A stretch of DNA of 64,000 bases from Haloechinothrix_A salitolerans (GCF_039544105.1 NZ_BAABLA010000123.1); one strand, 5' to 3'. Positions 15,890 to 25,421 are shown, counted from the stretch's first letter. The notes: generated by a model from the letters alone, not told the origin. Numbers and translations: made by a program.

Positions 15890-16987
15890 CTAGCTCCGCA
15901 GCAGGTAGAAGCGCCAGAAATCGTTCTCGATGTCCAGGACGTCGGCGTCGGTGTAGCCCGCTTCCCGTGCCCAGCGCAGTACCGTCGGCACGCGCAGGAC
16001 GGTGCCGCTGACCTCGACCGGGTCCTCGGCGAGTGTCGCCGCCACGCAGTGCAGCACGCTCCACCCGAACTGGAAACGCTCCATGAGGTCGGCTGGAGCG
16101 GTGAGTTGGTCGCCGACCCGCTCGTCACCGATCAGCACGGCGCCCTCGTCCGCGAGCGCTGCTCGCGCGGCCCGTAGCGCACCGACCGGGTCCCCCATGT
16201 CGTGCAGCGTCTCGAACATCATCACCAGGTCGTATTCCCCCGACTGAACCTCGGCGGCATCGCCGACCACGAACGTGACGCGGTCGGCCACCCCCTCCTT
16301 GGCCGCGATGTCACGCGCCTGCGCGACCGATGCCTCATCGAGGTCGACGCCGACGACGGTGGTCCTGGGGAACGCCTTCGCCAGCGCGATGCTGGAGTGG
16401 CCGATGCCGCAACCCAGGTCGAGCACCTTCGCCGATGGCGCACGTCGCAGCCGCGCCTCGACCGTCGGTGCAGCCGCGATCCAGTCCGCGAGCTCGTGCA
16501 GGAACATCGGCCGGTTGACGCCGGCGATGCCCTCGCGAATGTCGACGCCGTACGCCTCGTACGGCACGCCGCCGCCGGTGCGGTACGCCTCTAGCAACCG
16601 CGGCAGCACCCCGGCGCAGCCAGCGAACATCCTGGTCAACGGTGCGACATGGAAGGGGCTGTCCGGGTCGGTCAGAACTTCCGCACTGTGTTCGGCCAGC
16701 CGATAGCGCCGCAGCTCCGGTTCCGCACCCGGGTTGTCGCAGTCGATGTACCCAGCGGCCGCTTGCTGTGACAACCACTCGCTCGCGTAACGCGTGGCGA
16801 TACCCGCCCGGTCGGCGATATCTCGCTCGGTAGCGCCGTCCGCGTCCCCAAGCGTGCGGTAGAGACCGAGTTTGATGCCGAGGTAGACGCTGAGCGTTTC
16901 CATCGATCGGGTGGCGTCTTCGAGTAGTCGTTCCGCGAACGCCTCGCGCGGGTCGGTAGCGGTGGGCGAATCGGTAAGCGCGGTCAT
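15890..16987 (-). CDS. winged-helix plus SAM-dependent methyltransferase
   Basis: A 365-residue protein. Residues 25-100 form a winged-helix-like dimerisation domain (LGIKLGLYRTLGDADGATER..IADRAGIATRYASEWLSQQA), followed by a class I methyltransferase with motif I KVLDLGCGIGHSSIALAKAF and motif II VVGVDLDEASV. This architecture matches Rv2258c-like proteins and small-molecule O/C-methyltransferases. The start at 16987 follows AGGAGGT. It is divergent from the large SARP-type regulator at 17180, which probably controls it. The substrate is unknown. Confidence 0.8.
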   Translation of the reverse strand: MTALTDSPTATDPREAFAERLLEDATRSMETLSVYLGIKLGLYRTLGDADGATERDIADRAGIATRYASEWLSQQAAAGYIDCDNPGAEPELRRYRLAEHSAEVLTDPDSPFHVAPLTRMFAGCAGVLPRLLEAYRTGGGVPYEAYGVDIREGIAGVNRPMFLHELADWIAAAPTVEARLRRAPSAKVLDLGCGIGHSSIALAKAFPRTTVVGVDLDEASVAQARDIAAKEGVADRVTFVVGDAAEVQSGEYDLVMMFETLHDMGDPVGALRAARAALADEGAVLIGDERVGDQLTAPADLMERFQFGWSVLHCVAATLAEDPVEVSGTVLRVPTVLRWAREAGYTDADVLDIENDFWRFYLLRS

Positions 16988-17179
16988 GTCGGACCTCCTG
17001 GTGTGCGGCGCTTGTCGATGTAAGGCACGGTCGCGCACAGCGGTCACTCCCGACGTACACCCGACGTTCTCGTCGTGTACGCGTTCTGTACGTGATGTCG
17101 GTTAGTGTGTTTTTGTAGCCGTTTCGGCGGAGTAGGTTGCCGCCGTTACCGGACGCGGGCGAGGCGCACCGGGAGGACA

Positions 17180-20044
17180 ATGTCGCGCGTGCCTGACGTG
17201 GAGTTCGGCGTCCTTGGGCCGATCGAGGTCCGCGTCGGCGGGTGTCCCGTGGCGGTGCACGGGGCACGTCAGCGAGCAGTGCTCACGTCGTTGCTGCTGC
17301 GCCGCGGTACCGTCGTGTCGCTCGACCGGCTCGTCGATGACGTCTTCGGTGAGCAGCCGCCGGACGACGCCCGCAACGCGGTGCAAACGTACGTCGCCCG
17401 GCTGCGCAAGGCCCTCGGTCCCGCGGCGCGGTACGTGGTCACCCGCCCTCCCGGCTACCTGCTCGATGTGCCCGACGACGCCGTTGACGCGCTCCGATTC
17501 GAAGCGTTGTGCGTGAACGACAGCGCTGCTCTGGCGGACGTCGATGCGGCGCTCGCGCTTTGGCGTGGTCCCGCGTACGGCGAGTTCGCCGACGACTTGG
17601 CGCGAGGGCACGCGCAACGGCTGGAAGAACTGCGACTTGTCGCCATCGAACACCGGGCGGAGCTCCTGCTGGATCGTGATCGGACCTCCGAGGCAGTGTC
17701 CTCGCTTGAGGCGCTCCTCGACGAGGAACCGTGGCGGGAACGCGCTGTCACGCTGCTGGTCACGGCGCTTGCCCGGCAGGGTCGCACCGCCGATGCGCTG
17801 GCCGTCTACCGCACGTACCGCGACCGGATCCGCGACGACCTCGGCCTCGATCCGCCGTCGGAGCTACAGATGCTGGAGCGGCAGGTGCTCACCCGCGAGT
17901 TGAGTTTCGCGCCGAAACAGGAACAGCGCTCACGGTTGCCAACACGCACGACGTCGTTTCTTGGCCGGGACGATGAACTCGACGCCGTGGCCGCCGCACT
18001 AGCACCTGGCACAGTGGTCACGCTGACCGGACCGGGCGGTGTCGGCAAGACTCGCATCGCGGCGGAACTGGCCAAGACCGAGGGCCACGTCTGGTGGGTG
18101 GACCTCGCCGCGCTGCACGATGACACCGCGCTACACCGGACAGTCGTCGACGCGATCGGACTCGACGTGCGGCCGGGTGACACCGGCGTCGACGCGCTGC
18201 GGGGCTGGCTGCGCACCGCCGACGGGCTGCTGGTCCTTGACAACTGTGAGCATCTGCTCGTGGGCACGTCGTCCCTGGTGGAGGACGCGCTCGCGGTGCC
18301 GTCGGGGGTGCGGCTGCTCGCGACAAGCAGACAGCCCATCGGCGTTGGCGCCGAACACGTGCTTGTCGTGGGTCCGCTGCGGTTGCCGGAGACCGGCGAG
18401 CCGAAAGACGCCGCACCCGCCGTTCAGTTGTTTCTCGACCGCGCCCGTACGGTCGATGGTTCCGCGCGGCCGCGCCTCCTGCGTCGAATCGTGGATATCT
18501 GTCGTGCTCTCGACGGCCTGCCGCTCGCGATCGAACTGGCCGCCGCGCGCGTCGGGACGTTGACCGTTGACGACCTCGCCGATCGGCTCGACGCCCGGTT
18601 CGAGCTGCTCAGAGGTGCACGAGGCCAGGCGCGGCACAACACCCTCGAGGGTGTCGTCGACTGGTCATACGAGCTGCTCACCGAGGCGGAACAGTTGGTT
18701 TTCCTGCGGCTGTCGGTGTTCCGCTCGGAATTCGATCTCGCCGCGGCCGAGGCCGTCGTGGCGGACGCCGACCTGCCCGTGAGTCGCGTCGCCGACCTCG
18801 TCGCCCGGCTCGCTGATCGTTCGATGCTGACGAGACCGGGGACATCCGGTGTCGGCAAGTACCGAATGCTGGAGACACTGCGGCACTACGCTGCCTCTCG
18901 GCTTCCCGAACGTGCGCGAGATGAGCTGCGGCGGCGCCACGCCGAGTTCCTTACCGACTTCGCCGAACGCGCCGAAATCGGCCTGAGCAGCGACGACGAG
19001 GGCGCGTGGGCGCGCGCCGTAGAGGGCTGGCTGAGCGACCTGCGCGCGGCGTGGCGATGGGCCAGCGAGGCACGTCCCGATCTCGCGGTACGGCTGACCG
19101 CCGCATTGATGTGGTTCGGCTACTGGCGGCTGCGCGCCGACGTTCTCGCCTGGGGCGAGTGGGCGGTACGCGAGATGCCGTCGCACCCACGTCTGCCGGA
19201 GGCCTACACGGCGGCGGCGCACGCGGCGTGGTTCGGTGGTCGGCTCGAGCGGGGGCGGGAGCTGGCCCGGCGTGGCATCGACGTGGCCGGTGGCGGCGAG
19301 GCTCCCGCCGCGGCGGCTGCGCTCAACGCGCTTGGCGATATCGAACTGCTCAGCGGCGCGTTAGACGAGGCGCTACCCGCGTATGAGGCCTACGCCGTGG
19401 TGTCAGAACGTGCTGGAGATGCCGTTGGATATGCGCTCGGCAGGGCGAATACCGCGTTGAGCCTGGCGTACGGCGGGGATCCCCGTGCCGCCGACGTCGC
19501 GGCCGATGCCGTTGCCGCCGCGTACCGTGCCGCGAACCCGACCAGCGTCGCGTTCGCGCTGTTCGCGCAGGGCGAGGCGCTCGCGGACGATGATCCAGAC
19601 CGCGCGTCGGCCGCGCTCGCCGAGGCACGGTCGGTGGCTGCCGACGTCGGGAACCCGTTCGTATCCGGCGTCGCGTTGACGGCATCGTTGGCGCTCAGTG
19701 GGCGACGCGGCGAGCCTGCTGAGGCGTTGGCGTTGTTCCGGCAGGCGGTCGAGCACTGGCAACGCACTGGCAATCGCACGTTGATCGTGACGACGTTGCG
19801 CAACCTGGTGATTCTGCTGGCGCGTACCGGTCGCGACGTCCACGCCGTCGAACTCGCGGCCGCGCTGGAACGCACCGCGCACGCCAGGACGTACGGCACT
19901 GAGGCGCAGCGAATCGAGACGGCGCTCGCGGCGGTACGGCAGCGCCTCGGTGACGACGTCTACGCACGCGCATGGGCGTCCGGCGCACGGCGGAGCCTGG
20001 ACGCCGCGGCGGAGCACGCGGCAGCGATCCTGCGGGCGGAGTGA
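17180..20044 (+). CDS. SARP/AfsR-type regulator with NB-ARC and TPR domains
   Basis: A 954-residue multidomain regulator: an OmpR-type winged helix (1-90, EFGVLGPIEVRVGGCPVAVH), a bacterial transcriptional activation domain (95-245), an NB-ARC ATPase with P-loop GPGGVGKTRIA near 284 and LVLDNCEHLL as Walker B, and a TPR-like helical C-terminus. Relatives (AfsR class) activate secondary-metabolite or stress genes on ATP/ligand binding. GGGAGG precedes ATG 17180; longer readings begin without a ribosome site. The divergent methyltransferase is its nearest candidate target. Confidence 0.85.
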   Translation: MSRVPDVEFGVLGPIEVRVGGCPVAVHGARQRAVLTSLLLRRGTVVSLDRLVDDVFGEQPPDDARNAVQTYVARLRKALGPAARYVVTRPPGYLLDVPDDAVDALRFEALCVNDSAALADVDAALALWRGPAYGEFADDLARGHAQRLEELRLVAIEHRAELLLDRDRTSEAVSSLEALLDEEPWRERAVTLLVTALARQGRTADALAVYRTYRDRIRDDLGLDPPSELQMLERQVLTRELSFAPKQEQRSRLPTRTTSFLGRDDELDAVAAALAPGTVVTLTGPGGVGKTRIAAELAKTEGHVWWVDLAALHDDTALHRTVVDAIGLDVRPGDTGVDALRGWLRTADGLLVLDNCEHLLVGTSSLVEDALAVPSGVRLLATSRQPIGVGAEHVLVVGPLRLPETGEPKDAAPAVQLFLDRARTVDGSARPRLLRRIVDICRALDGLPLAIELAAARVGTLTVDDLADRLDARFELLRGARGQARHNTLEGVVDWSYELLTEAEQLVFLRLSVFRSEFDLAAAEAVVADADLPVSRVADLVARLADRSMLTRPGTSGVGKYRMLETLRHYAASRLPERARDELRRRHAEFLTDFAERAEIGLSSDDEGAWARAVEGWLSDLRAAWRWASEARPDLAVRLTAALMWFGYWRLRADVLAWGEWAVREMPSHPRLPEAYTAAAHAAWFGGRLERGRELARRGIDVAGGGEAPAAAAALNALGDIELLSGALDEALPAYEAYAVVSERAGDAVGYALGRANTALSLAYGGDPRAADVAADAVAAAYRAANPTSVAFALFAQGEALADDDPDRASAALAEARSVAADVGNPFVSGVALTASLALSGRRGEPAEALALFRQAVEHWQRTGNRTLIVTTLRNLVILLARTGRDVHAVELAAALERTAHARTYGTEAQRIETALAAVRQRLGDDVYARAWASGARRSLDAAAEHAAAILRAE

Positions 20045-20191
20045 CGCGGCTCCGCGCGAGAAAATTCGTTTGCTTCACGCCGCGATGTCGCGGACGCTGT
20101 CGCGCATGTCTGCGATGAGTGACCGACCCGTGCGAAGTCCCTTCGTGCAGCAGCGGTCGACGTCCCAGAAAGGCGCGTTCCTCGTGCCGCT

Positions 20192-20821
20192 GTGACGACG
20201 GCACTGCTGGCTGGGCTGCTCGCTGGGTACGCCATCGCCATTCCAGTCGGCGCGATCGGCGCGTATCTCATCGGGCTCACCGCACGCACGAACCTGCGGA
20301 TCGGCCTGTCCGCCGCGTTCGGTGTCGCCACAGTGGACGGCGCGTATGCCTTGGTCGCGGTCCTCGGTGGCGCCGCGCTCGCGCCTGTTGTCGCGCGCTA
20401 CGACGAACCGTTGCGGGCCGTCTCGGTTGGCGTGCTCGCTGTGCTGGCCGCCGTGGTGTTGTGGCGGTCGCTGCGGGAATACCGTGTGCCCGAGTCGGGT
20501 GACGAGCCAGGCGAGCGGATGACGTCGCCGCCGAAGGCTTACTGGACGCTCGTGGGCCTGACCTCGGTGAACCCGACGACGGTGGTGTACTTCGCCGCGC
20601 TGGTCGTCGGGCACAGCGGATCCGTGACGGCGACGCCACTGCACGCGACGGTATTCGTAGCCGCGGCGTTCGCGGCGTCGGCGAGCTGGCAATGCCTGTT
20701 GGCTGGCGGCGGCGCTCTGCTCGGCTCGCTGTTGTCCGGGTCGAGGGGACGGCTGGCGACGTCGCTGGTGTCGAGTGCGCTCATCGCCGCCTTCGCGGTG
20801 CACCTGGCACTGGGTGGGTGA
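20192..20821 (+). CDS. LysE-family exporter
   Basis: A 209-residue membrane protein with about six segments. The N-terminal GLLAGYAIAIPVGAIGAYLI and the mid-protein KAYWTLVGLTSVNPTTVVYF are LysE/RhtB signatures. The family exports amino acids or similar small solutes by proton antiport. Starts with GTG 20192. It stands alone between the SARP regulator and a convergent lipoprotein gene; the substrate is unknown. Confidence 0.8.
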   Translation: MTTALLAGLLAGYAIAIPVGAIGAYLIGLTARTNLRIGLSAAFGVATVDGAYALVAVLGGAALAPVVARYDEPLRAVSVGVLAVLAAVVLWRSLREYRVPESGDEPGERMTSPPKAYWTLVGLTSVNPTTVVYFAALVVGHSGSVTATPLHATVFVAAAFAASASWQCLLAGGGALLGSLLSGSRGRLATSLVSSALIAAFAVHLALGG

Positions 20822-20845
20822 CGCGGGGGTCCGCGAGTTCCGCGA

Positions 20846-21352
20846 TCAGACGTCGACGCGAAGGCGGTGCCGCTTCGGCTCCCCTGGGGCGTCCGCCGCG
20901 CGGAGCAGGCTGACCGTGCGCCCGGCGAGCTCGTGCTGCTTGCTTCCCGCGTGGTAGGTGAAATCGCCCGCGGCGCGCTGACCGTCCGGGGTCGTTAGCA
21001 CGATCTTGAGGTGCGTGATCGGCCCGACGAAGCACTGTTCTCCTGGCGGGCACGTGTCCTCGACGTGCTCGCACTCGATCGCGATCGTCGCGCCATCCGT
21101 AAGCGTGGCCCGGTCACCCACCGCGAGATCGACCGTTCCGCCAGGCGACACGCTGCCGACGTCGGCAAGACCTTCGGGGCACTGCCAACCGGCGTCGTCC
21201 GCGATGGGAAGTCCGCGTGTCGGCGCGTTGGCACGACGGCTCGGTTCACTTGGCTCCGCTACTTGTGCGCAGCCGAACAGCGCGAACGCCGCAACGCCGC
21301 ATAGTGCCAGCAACCGGACGCCGCGCACGCACGCAACCGGGGCGATCTTCAC
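20846..21352 (-). CDS. secreted lipoprotein, unknown function
   Basis: A 168-residue protein with a lipoprotein signal: VRLLALCGVAAFALFGC, lipobox LFGC at about residues 25-28. The mature domain is beta-rich (TVDLAVGDRATLTDGATIAI..THLKIVLTTPDGQRAAGDFTY) with internal cysteines in CEHVEDTCPPGEQCFVG that could form disulfides. No catalytic motif is recognised. The start is GTG 21352. Confidence 0.7.
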   Translation of the reverse strand: MKIAPVACVRGVRLLALCGVAAFALFGCAQVAEPSEPSRRANAPTRGLPIADDAGWQCPEGLADVGSVSPGGTVDLAVGDRATLTDGATIAIECEHVEDTCPPGEQCFVGPITHLKIVLTTPDGQRAAGDFTYHAGSKQHELAGRTVSLLRAADAPGEPKRHRLRVDV

Positions 21353-21369
21353 GTCCCCAGCCTAACGCC

Positions 21370-21432
21370 GCGAAGGCGGGACACGACGTCGAGAACGGGG
21401 GACACGACGTCGAGAAGGCGGGACACGGCGTC
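21370..21432. repeat. 21-bp tandem repeat, three units
   Basis: Three 21-bp units (21370, 21391, 21412). Read on the minus strand they are GACGTCGTGTCCCGCCTTC-like and match the first two units at 15389-15430 at most positions. They lie between two minus-strand genes and run into the terminator hairpin at 21417. Confidence 0.85.
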
Positions 21433-21459
21433 CGGGAGACCCGAACGCCGTGTCCCGCC
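21417..21459 (-). terminator. terminator hairpin after serine hydrolase gene
   Basis: GGCGGGACACGGCGT and ACGCCGTGTCCCGCC form a perfect 15-bp stem with a 13-nt loop, just beyond the stop of the beta-lactamase-like gene. The left arm is part of the third tandem repeat unit. Confidence 0.8.
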
Positions 21460-21465
21460 GTGACG

Positions 21466-22875
21466 TCAGCTCTCCGGGACCCAGGCGTCGTCGAACGCGT
21501 TCGCGAGCACACCGCACGTCGAGCCGTAGTCGCCGCCGGACGAGTTGATCACCAGCGAGGCGTCGACGTGGATCGGGAACGACAGCACACAGCTGGTCAT
21601 CGCGCCGGTGCTGATGCCCCACGCGCCGCCGTGCCCGTAGTAGGTGCCGTGCTCGCCGCCCACTGTCCGCAGCCCGAGCTTGGCGTCGCGCATCAGGTCG
21701 CGGAGTGCGGGTGACAGCAGGTCATCGGTGTAGCGCAGGTGCGAGAAGAACGCCGCCAGGTCGTTCGCGGACAGGTAGTAGCCGTACCCGCCGCAGCCCG
21801 CGACGTAAGACTCGGTCTGCCAGCCGGACGCGCCGTCGTCGGGGAACCGGTACAGCACCGTCGGGTCCGGATCTGACGGTGCGCATCCACCCGTGATGCC
21901 GACGCTGGCGAACAGGCCGGTCATATGGTCGTTGAACATCTCAGCGGTCAGCTCGTCCCACTGGTCCGCGAGCGGTACTGAGAAGTCATAACCGGGCACG
22001 GCGGTGTCCAGCAGCATCGCGGGCAGCATGATCCGGAAGATGCCGAAGTTCATGTTCGCGTAGGAGTACGACGTACTGCCGAGGTCCTGTTCGACCGCTT
22101 TCCTGATGTTGTCGTAGGCCGCCGTAACCTTGCCGCCCTCGCCGGTCGCGGTCTCATAGTTCTGCCGCAGCCCGCTGGTGTGCGTCATGAGCTGCTCGAA
22201 CGTCACCTCAGCGACGCCCTCGCCCGGCTCCCATGTGCCCGGTAGCCACGGCCCGATCGGATCGTCGACGTCTATGCCCTTGTCCGCGAGTACGCGCAGC
22301 GCCGCGACCGTAGTGATCGGCTTGCTCACGCTGGCGACCGTGATGTCTTTCGCCGCGGACTGCGCCAGCGGCCCGCCATCCGCCGACGTCCGTGCCAGGC
22401 CGACGCCACCCTGCCGCGAAAGTTGCCCCGCCTCACCGATGGCGTATGCGAAGCCGACAGTCTCACTCTCCAGAGTGTCCTTGATGTTCTGTTCGAATAT
22501 CCCGACGTCGAACACCTCGGTGGTTGACGGGTCCTTCAACGAGCCAGGGCCGCCCGATTTGACGGTCTGGCCGTGGCCGACGGTCAGTGGCTCCGTTTCG
22601 GCCGTCGCGCCGCGTTCGTCCAGCGGCGCGAGGTCGCCGTCGGCGAGTAGCCGTGCATAGCGAGCCGGCAGTTCAGGGTGTCGCGAAGGCACTCTTCGCT
22701 CCGCCTGGGGTCCGCCCGGTGGGCTGACGTTCGGCGTTGCGGATGTCGGGGTCTCGGCGACGACGTCTCGGACGTCGTCGCCAACCGAACTGGTGGTGCA
22801 GGCCGTGCTCGCCATGAAAGCTAATACGAGCGTGGCGGTCGCGTATCGGACGCGGGATGGCGTGATGTGGGACAT
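21466..22875 (-). CDS. serine beta-lactamase/PBP-like lipoprotein hydrolase
   Basis: A 469-residue exported lipoprotein: signal YATATLVLAFMASTAC with lipobox Cys26, a low-complexity linker, then a class C beta-lactamase/D-Ala-D-Ala-peptidase-type domain. SxxK is SVSK (182-185), the second motif YAN is in TSYSYANMNFG (272-274), and GHGGAWG provides the HxG-type third motif. Members act as peptidases, esterases or beta-lactamases on the cell surface. Start ATG 22875 follows AAGGAGA. A terminator hairpin follows the stop. Activity cannot be assigned from motifs alone. Confidence 0.8.
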   Translation of the reverse strand: MSHITPSRVRYATATLVLAFMASTACTTSSVGDDVRDVVAETPTSATPNVSPPGGPQAERRVPSRHPELPARYARLLADGDLAPLDERGATAETEPLTVGHGQTVKSGGPGSLKDPSTTEVFDVGIFEQNIKDTLESETVGFAYAIGEAGQLSRQGGVGLARTSADGGPLAQSAAKDITVASVSKPITTVAALRVLADKGIDVDDPIGPWLPGTWEPGEGVAEVTFEQLMTHTSGLRQNYETATGEGGKVTAAYDNIRKAVEQDLGSTSYSYANMNFGIFRIMLPAMLLDTAVPGYDFSVPLADQWDELTAEMFNDHMTGLFASVGITGGCAPSDPDPTVLYRFPDDGASGWQTESYVAGCGGYGYYLSANDLAAFFSHLRYTDDLLSPALRDLMRDAKLGLRTVGGEHGTYYGHGGAWGISTGAMTSCVLSFPIHVDASLVINSSGGDYGSTCGVLANAFDDAWVPES

Positions 22876-23087
22876 GGGGTCTCCTTTGCTTGCTGGATGA
22901 AGCAAGGAGGCGTTTGCCCGTCGCTTAGTCACACATTTCGCCCGCGAGCGGTGACAACGGCAGGACAGAAACTGCGCAGCAGACCTGTAACCGGTGATTC
23001 CGGTCATGACATGCCCGGAGGCGCTGAGGATGACGCCGGACCCGAACTACCATCGCCCACGACGTATCGCCGACTTCGAGGACGTGC

Positions 23088-23504
23088 ATGCGGCCCCAAC
23101 TACTTCCGATGCCGGTCACAGCCCCCGCACGGGGAGCGGTGGCGGCGCTCGTCGTCCTCGCGACGGCGGCGTTGACCTGGCATCTGCTGGGACCGCATGT
23201 CACGCATGCGTCGGGTGGCCACGGCCCGCCGATCGTCGCATCCGATAGTCATCACGACGAATCCGAACATCACGACGAAGCCAAGCATTGTGAGGACGCC
23301 GAGCCGTGTCCCAACGACGGGCACGCTGGCACATGTGGCTACCTGCTTCAGCAGGATGGCGGGCATGACGTTGTGCCGACGGCGGATGTGGCGTGGTACG
23401 TGTGCGGTTCCCTAGGCCGTGCAACGTCCACTCAAGATGCTGGTTCGCAGCGCAGCAGGGCGCCACCGGATCCGGTTCGTGAGCTCCAGGTCATTCGCGT
23501 CTGA
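23088..23504 (+). CDS. small secreted/anchored His-rich protein (DUF6153-like)
   Basis: A 138-residue protein: one N-terminal hydrophobic segment (GAVAALVVLATAALTWHLLG), then a His/Asp/Glu-rich stretch (SHHDESEHHDEAKHCEDAEP) and a Cys-containing tail (CPNDGHAGTCGYLL). The pattern resembles the DUF6153 family of actinobacterial extracytoplasmic proteins often found near copper or other metal genes; this family call is tentative. It precedes another membrane protein with a His-rich tail by 75 bp, and arsenic genes lie beyond. Confidence 0.55.
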   Translation: MRPQLLPMPVTAPARGAVAALVVLATAALTWHLLGPHVTHASGGHGPPIVASDSHHDESEHHDEAKHCEDAEPCPNDGHAGTCGYLLQQDGGHDVVPTADVAWYVCGSLGRATSTQDAGSQRSRAPPDPVRELQVIRV

Positions 23505-23579
23505 TCCTTTCCGATCACCGGCTGTCTGAATGACCGCAGCGACGACCGTGCGTCGTCGCGTCACGCTCAAGGAACTCAC

Positions 23580-24269
23580 ATGCACCGCGAAACCAAGACC
23601 GATACCAGGCTTGCCGTCCTCCTCGCTGCCTTCGCGTCGATCGGGGCAGGAGGCGTCCACATCGCTGTCGTGCCGAATCACTGGCAGGAATGGCAGCTTT
23701 CCGGCGTATTCTTCGCCGGTCTGGCTGCGTTCCAACTGATCTGGGCAGCTGTTGTCATCCGCTGGCCCCGACCGGCCATTCTCGGCTTTGGTCTGATCGC
23801 GAACCTTGGCGCCATGATTCTGTGGGGCGTCAGCCGCGCATGGGGCCTTCCGTTCGGTCCACATGCCGGAATCCCGGAAACTGTCGGCGCGCCTGGAGTG
23901 TTGACGATGATGCTCGAGGTGAGCGTCCTGCTCGGCCTGACGTGGAGTGTGTTGCCGAGACGTCGCGCCACGTCGCTCACGACCGGCGGATACCGCTTCG
24001 CGGTGACTGGCGCCGCCCTGGCGATGCTGCTGCTCATGACACCAGGCGTCATCAAGGGGTTGGAACACGGCCACAGCGCGACCGAGGGGCATCACGGGAC
24101 GAGCGAGTCGGGTGACCACGGCGGAGACTCCCCGAAACCCTCGACAACGACCACGAACACCGGGCCGAACCAGCCCGCGGCACCGAAGCAGCAAGCCCCT
24201 GAGGCGTCACCGACGGCGCGACCGCCCGCGGATGGCGGCTCAGGCCACGGCGACCACGGGCACGGGTAA
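23580..24269 (+). CDS. integral membrane protein with His-rich tail
   Basis: A 229-residue protein with about five hydrophobic segments (LAVLLAAFASIGAGGVHIAV; LSGVFFAGLAAFQLIWAAVV; ILGFGLIANLGAMILWGV; VLTMMLEVSVLLGLTW; FAVTGAALAMLLLMTPGV) and a long Pro/Thr/His-rich hydrophilic tail (GLEHGHSATEGHHG..GHGDHGHG). AAGGAA lies before ATG 23580. It is probably co-expressed with the His-rich protein upstream. The histidines suggest metal contact; no transporter motif is seen. Confidence 0.65.
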   Translation: MHRETKTDTRLAVLLAAFASIGAGGVHIAVVPNHWQEWQLSGVFFAGLAAFQLIWAAVVIRWPRPAILGFGLIANLGAMILWGVSRAWGLPFGPHAGIPETVGAPGVLTMMLEVSVLLGLTWSVLPRRRATSLTTGGYRFAVTGAALAMLLLMTPGVIKGLEHGHSATEGHHGTSESGDHGGDSPKPSTTTTNTGPNQPAAPKQQAPEASPTARPPADGGSGHGDHGHG

Positions 24270-24272
24270 CCG

Positions 24273-24668
24273 TCAGCTGTCCAGCAGGTCGGCGAGCAGC
24301 TCGCGCACCCTGCGGTCGATGTCGTCGCGGATCTTCCTGACGGCGTCGACGCCTTGGCCGGCGGGGTCGTCGAGCTGCCAGTCGAGGTAGCGCTTGCCGG
24401 GGAACACGGGGCACGTGTCTCCGCATCCCATGGTGATCACGACGTCGGCGGCCTCGACGTCGTCGGTGGACAGCTTGGTCGGCACCTCGGCGGTGATGTC
24501 GAGCCCCCACTCGGCGAGCGCGGCAACGGCGGCAGGGTTGACCTCGTTCGCGGGTGCCGAGCCAGCGGAGCGGACGTCGACCCTGCCAAGGGCGTAGTGC
24601 TGCAACAACGCCGCCGCCATCTGCGAGCGACCCGCGTTGTGGACGCAGACGAACAGGACCTCGGTCAT
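24273..24668 (-). CDS. arsC: arsenate reductase (low-MW phosphatase type)
   Basis: A 131-residue enzyme. The CX5RS P-loop is VCVHNAGRSQ with nucleophile Cys8, followed by SAGSAPANEVNPAAV and TMGCGDTCPVFPGKRYLDWQ with Cys82 and Cys86, the redox cysteines of this ArsC class. It reduces arsenate to arsenite using a thioredoxin- or mycothiol-type partner. ATG 24668 overlaps the stop of the aquaporin gene (ATGATGA) with GGAGGAG upstream, so the two are translated together: reduction and channel-mediated arsenite exit. Confidence 0.92.
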   Translation of the reverse strand: MTEVLFVCVHNAGRSQMAAALLQHYALGRVDVRSAGSAPANEVNPAAVAALAEWGLDITAEVPTKLSTDDVEAADVVITMGCGDTCPVFPGKRYLDWQLDDPAGQGVDAVRKIRDDIDRRVRELLADLLDS

Positions 24669-25360
24669 CATTCTCCTCCGGTGCGCAGCAGACGGGCGAT
24701 ACCGACGCCGATGGCGGCGCCGACAAGCTGGGCGAGTAGGAACGCGGGCACCGACGCGGGTGCTATCCCCGCGAACGAGCCGGTCAGCGCCCTGCCGACG
24801 GTGACGGCGGGGTTCGCGAACGACGTCGACGACGTGAAGAAGTACGCCGCGAAGATCCACGCCGGGACGCCGATGGCGATCAGTTGGGCACGGCCCTCTC
24901 TGAACAGCCGAATCACCAACAGCAGGCCAGCCGTCGCGACAACCTCACCGAGCCACAGCCCGCCACCGGTGCGAACCTGACCGGTCCATTGCACCAGTTC
25001 CTGGCCGAACATCGCGTGCACCAACATCGTGCCAGCGCACCCGCCGACAAGCTGCGCCAGGATGTAGCCCGCCGCGACCGAGGCGCGCAGCCGTCCCGCG
25101 AGGGCGTCCACCAGTGTGACGGCCGGGTTGATGTGCGCGCCGGACACCGGGCCGAGAAGCGCGATCAGCAGGCCGAGCACCGCCACGGTGGCGAGCGCGT
25201 TACACAGCAACTGCAGCAGGATCTGGTCCGGCGCGAGCTGCTGCGCCATGATGCCGGAACCGACAACGGTCGCCACCAGCAAACCGGTGCCGAGCGCTTC
25301 CGCCAGTAAGGGGCGGCCGATTACGCGCGTTGTCTCGCGCGCGTCCGTCGCGGTGGCCAT
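24668..25360 (-). CDS. aqpS: aquaporin-type arsenite channel
   Basis: A 230-residue six-helix MIP channel with two half-helices: GAHINPAVTLVDAL and FANPAVTVGRALTG. The second box is NPAV rather than the usual NPAR; loss of the selectivity-filter arginine is the known feature of AqpS arsenite channels. Position upstream of arsC and divergent from arsR supports the role: arsenite made in the cytosol flows out down its gradient. There is no ACR3 or ArsB pump in this cluster. Confidence 0.88.
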   Translation of the reverse strand: MATATDARETTRVIGRPLLAEALGTGLLVATVVGSGIMAQQLAPDQILLQLLCNALATVAVLGLLIALLGPVSGAHINPAVTLVDALAGRLRASVAAGYILAQLVGGCAGTMLVHAMFGQELVQWTGQVRTGGGLWLGEVVATAGLLLVIRLFREGRAQLIAIGVPAWIFAAYFFTSSTSFANPAVTVGRALTGSFAGIAPASVPAFLLAQLVGAAIGVGIARLLRTGGE

Positions 25361-25421
25361 GGAACTCCCATCAGGCGTGCTCGCCGGCCGGCAGGCCGTA
25401 CTGCGAAGCAGTTGAGCACGC

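Noticed and set aside
24669..24860. 64-residue N-terminal extension of the arsenate reductase
   Set aside because: It is Arg-rich, antisense-like sequence within the aquaporin gene; the ArsC fold begins at 24668 next to a good ribosome site.
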